A stretch of 64,000 bases of DNA from Brachionus koreanus (lineage: Eukaryota > Rotifera > Eurotatoria > Ploima > Brachionidae), in assembly GCA_016987375.1 (NCBI GenBank), contig PJRA01000005.1, forward strand, positions 3,551,916-3,615,915, given 5' to 3'. The notes under the pieces were generated by a model. That model did no database searches. It saw nothing but the letters and a program-made list of their open reading frames with translations, and was not told the origin of the DNA. Positions 38,301 through 47,889 of this stretch are shown here, one piece after another (position 1 is the stretch's first letter; every line of letters begins with the position of its first letter). The translations under genes were made by a program, and so were the position numbers.

Positions 38301-39705
38301 TTATGAAGAAATTAAAACAGCTGAAACAAAATTTTTCTTTAAATATTTTTTAATTAGTGAACATTGAAACGATCATTCAAAATACATAGTTATTCATCTT
38401 TGAAAATAACGTAATTATCCGAATTTAATGACATGTAAAAAATGAACATTGATTTAAAAAAAAAACCGAATTCAACATTTATGACATGTCTTAAAAAATG
38501 AAAAAATGATTTTTTTGAAAAAAACTTCTGACTTTAGCGACTTTTAGATTTATATCAAAATTGACTTTCCATTTTTTACAGTATCTCATAAAGGCTAAAC
38601 CAAATTTTTAATTTTTTTTAATAATTTCACAATTTTGAATAACATGTCACTAAAATAGAGTACTCTATTTTAAAGACATTAAAGACATTTTTGATCAATT
38701 CGGATAATTACGTTATCTCTGAATTAGTTAAATAATTTTATTATCAAAACTCAAAAATTTAAAAACAAGAATATATAAATACTAAGCCAATGATCATTCG
38801 CATGATGGAGTTATTAAACTGAATTTTTTCATTATTTATGCTTCATGTGTAAATTAAAAAAGCCATGATTCAAAAAATCAGCTCCCATAAATCACTAAAT
38901 AATTTTAAATTTTGTTTTCTTTTTAATCAATTAAATAAACCAGAAAAAATATTCTTCCATTATTTGTTATTGAGCTACAAAAAGAAAACTCCTAAAAAAT
39001 AAAAAAAAGATCTATAATAATTTAATCTATAGTTTTATTTTAAATTCAAAAATTTCTCTTAGAGCAAAAATAAATCAATAAAAGTACGCTATTTTACTAC
39101 AGAAAATTTATGGTCGAATGACAGGAATTCAATTAATAATTTTTCTGATAATTTATACGCGATAAATGAGATAAAATCGAATGAATTAGATGCTAATCAA
39201 CAAGATAATGAATCAATAAATTCACAAGTTTTTCCAGTATCAAGCAATGAATCGATTATTAAATTATTTGACGCTTTGGGCGAATACATGAGCACCAAAG
39301 GTGATTTTTTGACTTCATCTTCCACTGGTTTGTCCAAACAAAAAAACAATGTTTTTCTCATACAAGACGAGTGAGATTTTTTTCAATATTTAACGCAATC
39401 TTAAATTTTTAATTAAATTAATTTTAAAATAAAAAAGAAAAAAATTAAATGAAAGCATCGAAAAGCACGGTCTATTCATTAGCCTTATGTATCTCTATTT
39501 CAATATTAAGATAAAAAATGAGTTTAACATTGTGCAAATTGTTCGTCTATTACGCAAAACATATCCAAAACTTATGAACAAAAAGGTGAGCACTTTAATC
39601 TCAAAGCTTAATTGTATTATTTACAAAAAAAAAATTTTTTTTTTCAAGGAAAACTACAATTATTTGTACAATTTTTGCTCGTCGGATAGTTTCATAGCCA
39701 ATTAG
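23381..39705 (+). CDS. Receptor-type protein tyrosine phosphatase with FN3-embedded PAN domains, Ig domains and a dead second PTP domain
   Basis: 24 exons join in frame to about 1739 aa: 23381-23429, 23498-23629, 23907-24119, 25741-25878, 25932-26093, 26140-26349, 26403-26522, 26570-26914, 26966-27085, 28321-29163, 29218-29502, 29555-29713, 33389-34104, 35318-35405, 35464-35681, 35733-35855, 37001-37140, 37202-37337, 37390-37689, 37735-37854, 37908-38042, 39063-39370, 39483-39585, 39649-39705. Order: signal peptide (MFFLFLLLFQVVLCQ); three FN3 domains each split by a PAN domain; four Ig domains; FN3; membrane helix (about 990-1013); active PTP domain D1; degenerate D2. Extracellular introns are all phase 1. 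It should act at the cell surface, removing phosphate from tyrosines in response to adhesion or ligand. Exon 4 could instead start at 25654, which is also in phase; 25741 gives an FN3 half of normal size. No orthologue can be named: LAR-type receptors have Ig before FN3 and no PAN. Confidence 0.88.
24560..24990 (-). pseudogene. Transposase relic, probably Tc1/mariner-like
   Basis: Minus-strand translation gives ETIKKDLYKLVKSNQ early on. After several stops it gives KSGRSERKMGRKFNRHNTYI, then GKILKKYTNIKKYKKHQRPH, and a following CARPCQDC. A basic linker, a helix-turn-helix ending in a KKYTNIK-type motif and a proline is typical of IS630/Tc1/mariner DNA-binding regions. The frame is broken and the DDE/D part is not seen. 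It sits inside intron 3 of the receptor phosphatase. Confidence 0.55.
24955..25222 (-). repeat. Dispersed repeat copy B (inverted copy of 13684-13955)
   Basis: Reverse-complement match to copy A over about 265 bp. It lies in intron 3 of the receptor phosphatase, immediately 5' (on the minus strand) of a transposase-like relic, so it looks like the 5' end of that element. Confidence 0.75.
27518..27853. mobile_element. hAT-type MITE with 8-bp target duplication, copy 1
   Basis: Termini CAGACTTGTGCAAAAGTC and GACTTTTGAACAACTCTG form an imperfect inverted repeat flanked by a perfect 8-bp duplication GTCATATC (27510-27517 and 27854-27861). Internally, a second inverted pair (GGTATCCAAGAAAAAATC and its complement) and many short TCAAGTC/GACTTGA units give strong fold-back potential. 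It lies in the 1.2-kb intron between exons 9 and 10 of the receptor phosphatase. There is no coding sequence. Confidence 0.88.
28321..29502 (+). other. Four immunoglobulin domains (receptor phosphatase exons 10-11)
   Basis: Exon 10 encodes three Ig domains in one uninterrupted 843-bp exon. Their Cys-Trp-Cys marks are TTLSCNISG / LKWIKN / GVYFCEI, FNISCFSVGYPIPDIKF / GTYSCYL, and VSIECSMIKHPMPSLKW / EYFCYDE. Exon 11 adds a fourth (IELSCVSEGFPVPNIEWKF / GNYSCGL). The D-x-G-x-Y-x-C variants NGVYFC, NGTYSC and QGNYSC are typical of I-set domains. Many N-x-S/T sites suggest glycosylation. Confidence 0.88.
29714..33388. other. 3.7-kb intron 12 of the receptor phosphatase
   Basis: This splits the membrane-proximal FN3 domain at the same place, and in the same phase 1, as the PAN-interrupted ones. 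I see no PAN exon, ORF or repeat inside it, only AT-rich sequence. Confidence 0.55.
35464..37689 (+). other. Catalytic PTP domain D1 of the receptor phosphatase (exons 14-19)
   Basis: All hallmarks are present. The substrate loop is KSRYKHVYPYDDNRVKL (junction of exons 14-15), followed by DSDFINASYIEG, AAQGPTKDTTEDFLRM, KCWPYW, the general-acid loop EWPD (residues D-R-S-S-P follow instead of the usual H-G-V-P), and the signature HCSAGIGRTG (Cys about residue 1353, split by intron 17). The Q-loop is QNWEQYKFIHQALLEW. The domain should be catalytically active; only the residues right after the WPD aspartate are unusual. Confidence 0.9.
36082..36120. repeat. (AT)n microsatellite
   Basis: A run of TATATATA flanked by near-palindromic ATAGATATATATT / ATATCTAT, in intron 16 of the receptor phosphatase. 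Confidence 0.85.
37735..39705 (+). other. Degenerate PTP domain D2 (exons 20-24)
   Basis: After D1 a second, shortened PTP-like module follows. Its end is recognisable (EFNIVQIVRLLRKTYPKLM, then ENYNYLYNF, matching the family's V-x-LR-x-x-RP-x-M and Q-x-Y-x-F-x-Y). The position expected to carry the VHCxxGxxR loop reads VFLIQDEDLMYLYF, with no Cys or Arg signature; no WPD and no KNRY are found. About 65 low-complexity Asn/Ser/Asp-rich residues are inserted in exon 22. It can only be a pseudophosphatase or scaffold. Confidence 0.78.
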
Positions 39706-39829
39706 CCGCTCAATTTAATTTATTTTAAATAATTTTTTTTTGCATTTAATTTCTTGAATAAATTTAAAAAAATAATTCAATCTTTAATTTGAAAGACCTA
39801 AGTTGAATTAACCGGCTCCTAGACCAACC

Positions 39830-40090
39830 CATCCAAACCCTAGAGGAAAGATGATTCAATTGAACAAAATTGACCCCACTTCAATGAGCATAAGTTTTAA
39901 TAATTGGAGCGTGCAAAAACAGAGAGTTAAAGAGGATAGAAACTACGTTTTAATACAGTTTCTATTGGAAATTGGAGGGTGGCCGAAACATTACTTAGGA
40001 ACAAAGTTGTATATGATTGGAACAAGTTGAGAAGTGAAGTAATTGAACCAAAGACTGTAAATGAATGAATGAAAGCGTTTTAAGACAAAG
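39830..40090 (+). pseudogene. Possible LINE ORF2 C-terminal fragment
   Basis: Plus-strand translation gives DWNKLRSEVIEPKTVNEWMK with a stop, resembling the x-WN-x-LP-x-x-VV-x-A-x-TVN-x-FK tail common to CR1/Jockey reverse transcriptases. Preceding frames (GKMIQLNKIDPTSMSISFNN) are uncertain. Weak call. Confidence 0.35.
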
Positions 40091-40580
40091 AGCTTCCATA
40101 CCGTATGAAATAAGCTTATTCCTATCAAATACGCTTAGTAAGTTATTAAACTTATCATGGCTCAACAACAACAATAAGAATAACAATAATCTATTTGAAT
40201 TCGATTATAAAAAAAGTTATATAAATTTCTTAAAAACAATCAAAAATGACATTTGAATATTAGGAATTGAAAATTAATCATCTAAGAAATAACTTAATAA
40301 CGTGGAAATTGACAGATGTCTCATCTTCCATCTTTAATGACGAGTTTCAGAAATTTTATATAATAATAATAATAAGTGAATTAATTAAAATTTAAAAAAA
40401 AAAAATTTTCATGCAGTTGAGTTTTTATAAGAACAAGACCAATATTGTACACAATTCTGCATTTATTTAAAAAACAAAGAACTCGATGATTAAAATATGT
40501 TTAAAACTCAACTACTAAGATAATATTTAAGCATGATAAATTAATTTGATCATAATCTTCATCATGCCTTTATAATTACC

Positions 40581-40923
40581 NNNNNNNNNNNNNNNNNNNN
40601 NNNNNNNNNNNNNNNNNNNNNNNNNNNNNNNNNNNNNNNNNNNNNNNNNNNNNNNNNNNNNNNNNNNNNNNNNNNNNNNNNNNNNNNNNNNNNNNNNNNN
40701 NNNNNNNNNNNNNNNNNNNNNNNNNNNNNNNNNNNNNNNNNNNNNNNNNNNNNNNNNNNNNNNNNNNNNNNNNNNNNNNNNNNNNNNNNNNNNNNNNNNN
40801 NNNNNNNNNNNNNNNNNNNNNNNNNNNNNNNNNNNNNNNNNNNNNNNNNNNNNNNNNNNNNNNNNNNNNNNNNNNNNNNNNNNNNNNNNNNNNNNNNNNN
40901 NNNNNNNNNNNNNNNNNNNNNNN
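40581..40923. other. Assembly gap (343 N)
   Basis: Unsequenced stretch within transposon-rich sequence; nothing can be said of its content. Confidence 0.98.
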
Positions 40924-41169
40924 AATTTTTTAAATTTTTTTACAAAGTCAATAAAGATCAAATTGATATTATTATAAATTGATAGCTTGAATGTTGCAAA
41001 TTTCAGCATTGATCTCTTGATCACAAAGCAATTTATCAATCTTGAGTAAAAATATTCAAAAATTTTTTCTCAACTTTTTGATTTTGCCATTGGTTCAATT
41101 AAGTTATTGCTGTTCCTTAAAATATAATTAAAATTTCTTGAGTCATTTTTCTTTAATTTCTCTTTTAAA

Positions 41170-42200
41170 TTCATAGGTGTCAAAAGTGTAGTCTATTGTA
41201 AGTGTGTAAGTTTTTCAACCTTTTCTCTTGGTCAACAAACTCTTGTTCCCCGGCAGTACACATAACATTAGTTATATCCTCAAAGAGATTTTTCATCTTG
41301 CGATATTTCTGTTCGGGGATGCTAGGTCTCAAACAGTCCTTTGTCCACTGCCACAAAGGTCTTTGAGAAGAACAAATACTTTGTGATTCGGTTAAAGGAT
41401 TTACAAAACTAAGGCAATTTTTACTAAATCGTTCATGATACCACGGTTTAAATACACGTTACTCTTACAATATTAAGAGTATGACGACAAGGTAGCATAA
41501 AATTAATTGTAAAATCACACTCACATTTTACCACATTCTCTGGGTCTACACTAACAATATACACATTATCTTGAGATTCTACTTTAAAATCACTTTTACC
41601 AAAACGCTTACAACTGTACTTGGTCTTGCGCATTAACTCAAATTGTTCCAGTACCAAATCTGTTCCTTTATCATCTAATTTTGAAATGAGTTCATTTACT
41701 TTATTCGAAAGACAAGTTTTTGAAACCTTTGTCTTTATTTGAGTCAACTTATTTTGTAAATCTTTTTGAATAAATTCTTTGGTAATCAACATCAGCTCAA
41801 CGAGGCAATCAGTCAAGTGTTGTTTAGGTTTAATGGATATTTTTAAGTTGCTTTTATAACTTTCTAAGTGATTATTTGTATGTGTCCCAAGAGTTTGTAA
41901 TTTTCGACGATGGTACCGGACCCAAAGTTCTTGACAATTATGCCAATTATTATTGAAATATTCAATAAAATCTTTAAATTTTTTAGCGCACTCTTTTAAT
42001 TCTTTATAATTTGTTTCATATACCAAATGACTGGACGCGTAGGTCATGCCTTGAATATGTTCCATAATCTGAATTAGGGAAAAATTCACGAATAAGTAAA
42101 TATTTTGAATTCACATTGGCTTTAACATGAATCATAAATGGACAATTGGTTTCTTTAGTTACTCTCTGACGGTGTAAACCGTATTGCACACATGTGATAT
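41170..42200 (-). pseudogene. MULE / ZSWIM-type transposase relic with SWIM zinc finger
   Basis: Minus-strand reading from 42200 gives a ZSWIM3-like N-terminus: CVQYGLHRQR, ETNCPFMIHVKANVNSKYLL and IREFFPNSDYGTYS. After a frameshift an open frame (41448-42089) follows with ELWVRYHRRKLQTLGTHTNN, HLESYKSNLKISIKP and a SWIM finger CECDFTINFMLPCRH. Another frameshift leads to KPWYHERFSKNCL and QWTKDCLRPSIPEQKY. The DDE catalytic core normally between the N-terminal domain and this region is absent, so the copy is internally deleted and dead. Host ZSWIM genes share the domain, but the breaks favour a transposon. Confidence 0.7.
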
Positions 42201-42234
42201 AAATGGATGAGTTTATTAATTTTTCAGTTATTTC

Positions 42235-42620
42235 ATCTTTCGTTTGTAAACGATTAGAACTTGGAGTTTTTGACCAGTTTATATAAATTCTATTAAATAT
42301 TCACCATTCATTTAAACTTTTCGTTATAACATTTAATTTTATCAAGGCGGTCTCAAGATCTATATCAGACATATTTATTGTTGTATCATCTGCAAACATT
42401 TTGATACTTGAATTTTTAAGTAAAAATGAGAAAAAGCAGTGGACCCAAAACAGATCCTTGCGGAACACCTAATTTTTAATTTTACAGGTTTACACATTTC
42501 ACTGCCAATTCTTACAATCTGAGACGTTTTTTCAAAATACTTCGAAACAAGACCCAAAAAAGAATTATCAAAACCATAATGGAAGAGTTTTAAAAGCAAT
42601 AAATTTGTATCAAATAAAAT
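42235..42620 (-). pseudogene. LINE reverse transcriptase fragment
   Basis: Minus-strand pieces in two frames: LLLKLFHYGFDNSFLGLVSK and YFEKTSQIVRIGSEMCKPVK, then, after a frameshift near the expected GVPQGS box, MFADDTTINMSDIDLETALI and KLNVITKSLNEW. This is the order finger - box - FADD of a non-LTR reverse transcriptase, in a family different from the copy at 8.5 kb (FADDTT against FADDFC). Confidence 0.78.
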
Positions 42621-42819
42621 GGGTACAAATATTCTGAGTGTTAAAAAATTATTGTTAAGATCCTTTTTAGTTAATTATATTTTGCAATTTTAAATAATAC
42701 GCATCTCTTATTTTTTATTAATAAAAAGCTCTTTAAATTTAAAAACAAAATTTTTTGAATTTTAAAATCTGTCATTTAAATCTTAAAATAAAATAATTTA
42801 TAATTTGATGTTTTAGAAA

Positions 42820-43830
42820 ATGGCATCTCGTTTATTTTTAGATTATTTTGACCGATGCAAACATTTGGACTTTTCTTTTGAATTTTTCCGTACCGAAATC
42901 TTGCCGATGATTACTCCAAAAAAAATGAAGCTAAATCCAAATGCAGAGCAAAAAATTTTCATAAATCAGTTGAAAGATTCAATCGTTTCAAACCTTGCAT
43001 TCAATCCATACTTTTATAAATTTGTTTTTCGGCATGAAGAGCTTGTATTACTTGAGAATATTTTGCTCAGTAGTGAAAAATACGACCAAAATAAATTTGT
43101 TCAGCTTATTTTTTTGCTACATTTGAGCAAAGCTAATATTGAAGACAAAACTTCTTGGAATAATTTTTTTTTATTTTTGGGAAGCATAAATACTATAAAT
43201 ACAAGTGAGTCGATACTCAAAAATGATCTCGATGAATTTCTGCATCAATTAAAAAAGTGCAAAAAATTCACAGATAAAATATTTGCTGTCGGAAAAGAGA
43301 TATCTGGAGTTAAGGAAATTCAGAATAATTTTGAAGATTTAGAAATAGTTTTTATATCAAGCTCAATATCAGGGTTAAACGGATTTTCAGGCATAAATTC
43401 TATTTACATAGATCTAACTGAACTTATAAGAAAACACAGGGCACTGATTAATTCTGTTTATGAAGCTAAAGCTCAAACTGTTTTGAGATTCGAATGTTTA
43501 CGATTATTTGTACACGAATCATGTCATGTATTGATTCGTCAAGGCCTAAATGACTTGAATTTTTCTAGTCCTGGACTTTCAAAAATTTCAAATAAATATA
43601 GTCTACCTGAGGCAGGAGTAGTGGCTGAAGAAAATATTTTTTCTCATAGAATCGACTGGATGTCATCAGTAATGACTTTTAATTTCGATTATTGTATTGA
43701 GTATTTAACCAATATATTGGAAAATCAAGATGTTAGCTTTGATTTTCATAAAGCAAAATGTTCTATTGATACCAGGAAAATGTATCTAATGGCTATAGAT
43801 TACAAGATACCTATGCCATGCTTCTATTAA
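42820..43830 (+). CDS. Uncharacterised protein with an HExxH metallopeptidase-like motif
   Basis: A single-exon, intact 336-aa frame without signal peptide or membrane segment; I do not recognise the family. The N-terminal 170 residues are helical and Lys/Asn/Phe-rich. Residues 175-200 look like alternating strand and loop (EIVFISSSISGLNGFSGINS). A helix then carries FVHESCHVLIR, where H232-E233-S-C-H236 fits HExxH. About 28-35 residues later comes a Glu-rich segment PEAGVVAEENIF (E264, E270, E271) that could supply the third zinc ligand, as in gluzincins. Strand, HExxH helix and downstream Glu is the order of a zincin fold, so metal-dependent peptidase activity is a reasonable inference, not a demonstrated one. 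A TTTTAG acceptor-like sequence just before the ATG may end a 5'-UTR intron. The start is the first in-frame ATG. Confidence 0.72.
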   Translation: MASRLFLDYFDRCKHLDFSFEFFRTEILPMITPKKMKLNPNAEQKIFINQLKDSIVSNLAFNPYFYKFVFRHEELVLLENILLSSEKYDQNKFVQLIFLLHLSKANIEDKTSWNNFFLFLGSINTINTSESILKNDLDEFLHQLKKCKKFTDKIFAVGKEISGVKEIQNNFEDLEIVFISSSISGLNGFSGINSIYIDLTELIRKHRALINSVYEAKAQTVLRFECLRLFVHESCHVLIRQGLNDLNFSSPGLSKISNKYSLPEAGVVAEENIFSHRIDWMSSVMTFNFDYCIEYLTNILENQDVSFDFHKAKCSIDTRKMYLMAIDYKIPMPCFY

Positions 43831-44336
43831 TCTATATTAAATTGATCTATTTATTTATCATTTGTCATCTAAAATCATCATTTTTTTTTTTAAATTTATA
43901 TAAATATCATCAAATTGAAGTTTATGTACAAAATAAAATGATCCTAACTAAAAAAATTTCCAATAAATTCATTAAGTATTTTCAAAATAAACAGTGTTGG
44001 ATATGGTCGAAGATAAACGGATGGTTTTACAGTCAAAGAACCTTTTTTTCTGGCATTCATATTTTTGGACTGTCAAAACAATCTTAACAAAATTTTTCTC
44101 ATATTTTATTTTGTTTATTTGAAATTTGTTAATTTTATTTTTACTGCTAATAAATTATTTTTTATAAAATAATTTTTTAATTTTTCAAACTTTTAAAAAA
44201 AACCTGCATCAAATCAAAACCGTATCCTTGACAGTACGTTTAGTTTTGAACCATTATCTTGATGCTCAATTTTTTTTTTAAATAAAAAACCTGAATTCTT
44301 TTGCTCGACTCAAAAAGTCGGTTTGTGACTCTTAAT
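43831..44336. other. Intergenic, nothing recognised
   Basis: AT-rich 3' flank of the HExxH gene. An open frame at 43818-44087 is low-complexity and has no recognisable motif. Confidence 0.35.
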
Positions 44337-44622
44337 CAGAGTTGTTCAAAAGTCGTAAGGTCAAAGTCAAGTCATTTGACAAAAAAAAGTCTTTTGACTT
44401 GACTTTTAAAAGACTTTAAAACAACTTTTTTTTGAGTTTTCTACAAGATAAAACTTTAAAAAAAAAAGAAAAAAAAATTTTAATTTTATCGAATAATTTA
44501 ATCTTATTAATTTTGACATTAAATTTTTAAATCAAAATTTCAACTTAAATAAAAATGAAATTAATACTGACTTTTTTTTGAAAAAAAAATTCAAGTCAAG
44601 TCAAATGGCTTTTTTTTGAAAA
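44337..44622. mobile_element. hAT-type MITE, copy 2 (right end missing)
   Basis: Begins CAGAGTTGTTCAAAAGTC, the complement of the right terminus of the MITE at 27518-27853, and shares its TCAAGTC / GACTTGAC units. The opposite terminus and the target duplication are not recognisable, so the copy is truncated or diverged. Confidence 0.7.
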
Positions 44623-45029
44623 TGAAAATTTATCCTACTAAAGATTTGTATGTTTTCCCAGATTTATATATTTTTCAGATACCATTTTCCACTTTCAAAT
44701 TCACCTCAGCTTATATTCATCTTAGTTTATAGATTTCCACAGTTAATTTTATTTTTTTAAAAGTCAAAAACATAAAAAAACACATAAAACTTATTTAAAT
44801 TCATGTCATGGTCTTGCTTAACTATTCCTAGACAGATTTTTATTGTTAATAAATTCACAATCATGTACCGAATAAGAAGCGTTAAAATACGTGTACAATA
44901 AATGGTTCTTCACCTTCATTTTGTTTAAGCCGGATTTGTCTGTGCAAACGAAAAATTATAATATTTTTATGTAAAAAAATTGTAAAACCCAAAAGGATCA
45001 TATAAATTTTCTTTAGTTTCAATTTAAAT

Positions 45030-45257
45030 TTAATTATTATTCTTTTGTTTGTTTTTATTCGCTCGTTCAACGAACTGTTGTTCAACAAATCTCTGTTCAA
45101 CACGTTGCTGTTCATCAAATCTATGTTCAGCACTCCTCTTTTCTACAGTCTTTTGTTCAACATTTTTCCTTTGTTTCATACCCACACTACGTTCTTTCAT
45201 CTCTCTCACACCCCTCTCGTTAGTAGTTCCAACATTAACTACTAATGTCATTTTCAA
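45030..45257 (-). pseudogene. Probable start of an LTR-retrotransposon gag-like ORF
   Basis: A 75-aa minus-strand frame starting about 110 bp inside the element from the primer-binding-like site. Its second half is a tandem of short units of the type VEQ-RFDEQ-RVEQ-RFVEQ-QFVE, followed by a Lys/Asn tail. It is truncated; no protease or polymerase follows. Confidence 0.35.
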
Positions 45258-45382
45258 AACTCACAGTACTAAAACTTTTACAAAACTTTTAGTTTAACAC
45301 TTGATCACGTTTCTAACACGCTGTTGATATAAGCTTATTATCTCAAGGCGTTCCAGATTTTAAGCTTAGCCGCTGCCACCAA

Positions 45383-45672
45383 TGTTGGATAGGGAGCCGA
45401 GGGGAAGGGATGGGAGTAAATAAATAAATACAAAATCTATGTTTTTTATTAATGCCGAATCAAAACAAAAAAATAATAATTCAAAAATAAAAAATAAAAT
45501 AAAAATCTCTAATGCCAAATTGAATTTTGAATAAATACATAATAAATATTGCAGCACCATGCTAACATTATATAAGTGAACACGTGATGACTAATGCTGC
45601 TTCATCATTAGTCTTACAGCGTGTTTACTTAAATACTGCGTGTTTGTTAGATAGGGAGTATGCTATCTAACA
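45383..45672 (-). mobile_element. LTR (5' LTR of a truncated minus-strand LTR retrotransposon)
   Basis: A 290-bp unit with TG...CA ends and short inverted termini (TGTTGGATAG... / ...CTATCTAACA). On the minus strand it is followed after two bases by TGGTGGCAGCGGC (about 45368-45380), in the place of a tRNA primer-binding site, and then by the short gag-like ORF. A closely related site (TGGTGATAGCGG) lies at the matching place in the gypsy relic at 58.56 kb, which supports the reading. Confidence 0.68.
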
Positions 45673-46170
45673 TTATTTTATTTTTTTTCAAATAAGTTCA
45701 GTGTTAAAAATAGGATTTTTTTAAGTTGTTTTTTTTTAAGTAGACCATAAGCACTGCGCTTATTATTTAACTTCTTTTCTTTTTTTTAAATAAATTTAAT
45801 CATTTTTGACAATTTTCTTTTAATTCAGAAATATTATAAAATTTAGATCAGACAAAAATGCTTGTATATATGTGTTTATATCAATTAAATCTTTTAAATA
45901 CATTAATGTAAACTTAAAAAAACTCCAAATTATAAAAGGAGATTGACAAAGGTACAGACAAGAATAGCGTTTTAAAAAATGTTAATAATTATTCATAAAG
46001 AATAAACCGTAAATTTTTTAATTTTATTTCATAAAATATTTTGATAATATTTGGAATTTGAGTAAGATTGAGCTAAAGAGAATCGTTCATTCATTTACTA
46101 GGAATTATAGAGCCTAGTATAAAAATGAATCAAATTTCTTATTAAAATAAATATTTGAATAATTCACTCA
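45673..46170. other. Intergenic, nothing recognised
   Basis: AT-rich. An imperfect inverted repeat near 46090-46135 (TTCATTCATTTACTAGG against CCTAGTATAAAAATGAATCAA) may be a fold-back remnant. Confidence 0.35.
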
Positions 46171-46546
46171 ATATTAAGTGAATATTGAATTTTGATTTAT
46201 TTTCGTGAAATTCAACGATTTAATAACATTTAAAATTTTGTTGAAAGAGTATAACAAGGTATTTCTCTGATTCATTTTAATATCAACAAATATCAATACT
46301 AATTTGCTTTTACAATCGAGTGGTAAACGAGTGGAACATGTTACCAGTTGAAGTTGCAAACGCAAAATCCAAAAATGAATTTAAAATCAAACTAGATATA
46401 TATTTGAAACTAAAATTATTAATTTTTTCTATTAACATATTTTATCACTATTAAGGTTTATGCTAAAACCAGGCAGCTACCATAGCAAGGCACTTATCGC
46501 ATTGCTCCGCAGTCAGTCTGCTGTAGCTTATTATTATTATTATTAA
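46171..46546 (+). mobile_element. 5'-truncated LINE: ORF2 C-terminus and 3' tail
   Basis: The plus-strand frame reads YNRVVNEWNMLPVEVANAKS and continues KNEFKIKLDIYLK, the common tail of CR1/Jockey-like ORF2 proteins. A 3' UTR (AGGCAGCTACCATAGCAAGG ... GTCTGCTGTAGC) follows and ends in TTATTATTATTATTATT. Retention of the 3' end only is the usual result of incomplete reverse transcription. Confidence 0.75.
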
Positions 46547-46969
46547 TTTGCATTTTATTTTTTAATTAGCTTTATAAGAATTTTTACAGTCTCAAATTTA
46601 TTCTAAAATATTATATTAACATTTTCTCTTCACATTTCTTTGATACTGTTTTCAATTTAATAATTGATTAAACATTTCTTTAATTTTTTTCTGCTTTTAA
46701 AACTTTTAAATAGGTGAAAACCTTTATTTTTTGTACGAATAATATTTATAAAATACAAAAATTATAGTTTAGAAAACAAAAATTTAAGTAAACATTAATT
46801 TAACTATTAAAAATTGACAAATATTAATCATAATTATTTTTATGTTTGTTAAATGATTCTTAAAAATTTTCAATAACAGATTTAATAAAAAGTTACCACA
46901 AATTTAATAACAAAATAATAAATTTATTAAGAAGACATCTAATATAAACATTATGTTAGTTTAGATGAT

Positions 46970-47770
46970 GTAGGAGATGCAAATATTATCTGAAGAACAA
47001 GGTGTGCGCTCATTTACTTGCACTGAAGAGCTTGAAAAACAAGACAGAATTTGTTAATAAGCAAAACCGTGATCTACCTAAAAAAAGTTGAAAATGCTTT
47101 AGTAAAGTTATAAAGTTATAATTTTTATATTTAATTAATAACTTGGTATTACTTTAAATTTGATTTAAAACTAATAAAATATATCATAGATGTAGATTCC
47201 AAGATTAAGATTTTAAAGTTTAATTAAAATATTTTTTATTTAATTTTTTTGTTGATGCCTTAGTCAAACGATATGGTAAATAATTTTGACAATGCGCTAT
47301 TAAGAAATCTTTTTTAAATTTCTGGTGCGCTGAATAATTTAAGCCTTTTTTTTAAACCTGATGCATTTTTAAGAGGGATGTGTTGTTTTTTTTTTGATGC
47401 ACATCTTAGAACTGAATTTGCGGTAACAAGAGAAAATCTTAACATAATTTATAGAATTGTGGAAAAAAAATTTGCAATTTTAAAAAGAAAAAAATTTGTT
47501 TAGAAGAAATGCCAAGTAACATATCTTTAGAGCATATGGAAATAGGGTATTTTCTTTGGAAGAAAACTAGAGGAAAAGGCAACGTCTGTCCGCCGTGTTT
47601 AAGTTTTCAATATTTAAAATTTAGCTTGAGTAACTAATTGAAAAAAAAATTTGCAATTGCAATCATTTTCTGACCCAGTAGTCAACGATGAACCTTATAC
47701 GAAAAAAATATGAGTTGGAATGAAGAAAGAAAACGTGGTAGACCAACTGGATCAAAAAAATAAAAAATGA
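46970..47770 (+). pseudogene. Decayed transposon coding remnant ending in an AT-hook
   Basis: Scattered short frames such as LRTEFAVTRENLNIIYRIVE and HMEIGYFLWKKTRGKGNVCP end in NEERKRGRPTGSKK-stop, an AT-hook C-terminus of a kind seen on many transposases. I cannot name the family. A similar, minus-strand ending (SIRKPLERKPGAKNKNK) occurs at about 55.25-55.38 kb. Confidence 0.42.
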
Positions 47771-47889
47771 AAATTTTTTTCTTTCAATGATGTTTTTATT
47801 TTGCAAAAATTTTCATTGCTTTCTTTTAGTTATGTAAAATATCAAATCAATAAATAAAGATTTTTAAGATTAGATTTGTTTTTTCAAGT

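Noticed and set aside
40065..40256. 63-aa frame next to the LINE-like fragment at 40 kb
   Set aside because: No domain, an Asn run, and broken by stops upstream; not supported as a gene.
45045..45297. Plus-strand Cys/Ser-rich and Phe-rich frames, possibly a secreted cysteine-rich peptide
   Set aside because: They are antisense to the VEQ-type repeat of the minus-strand gag-like ORF, in the interior of an LTR element; regular Cys spacing follows from the repeat.
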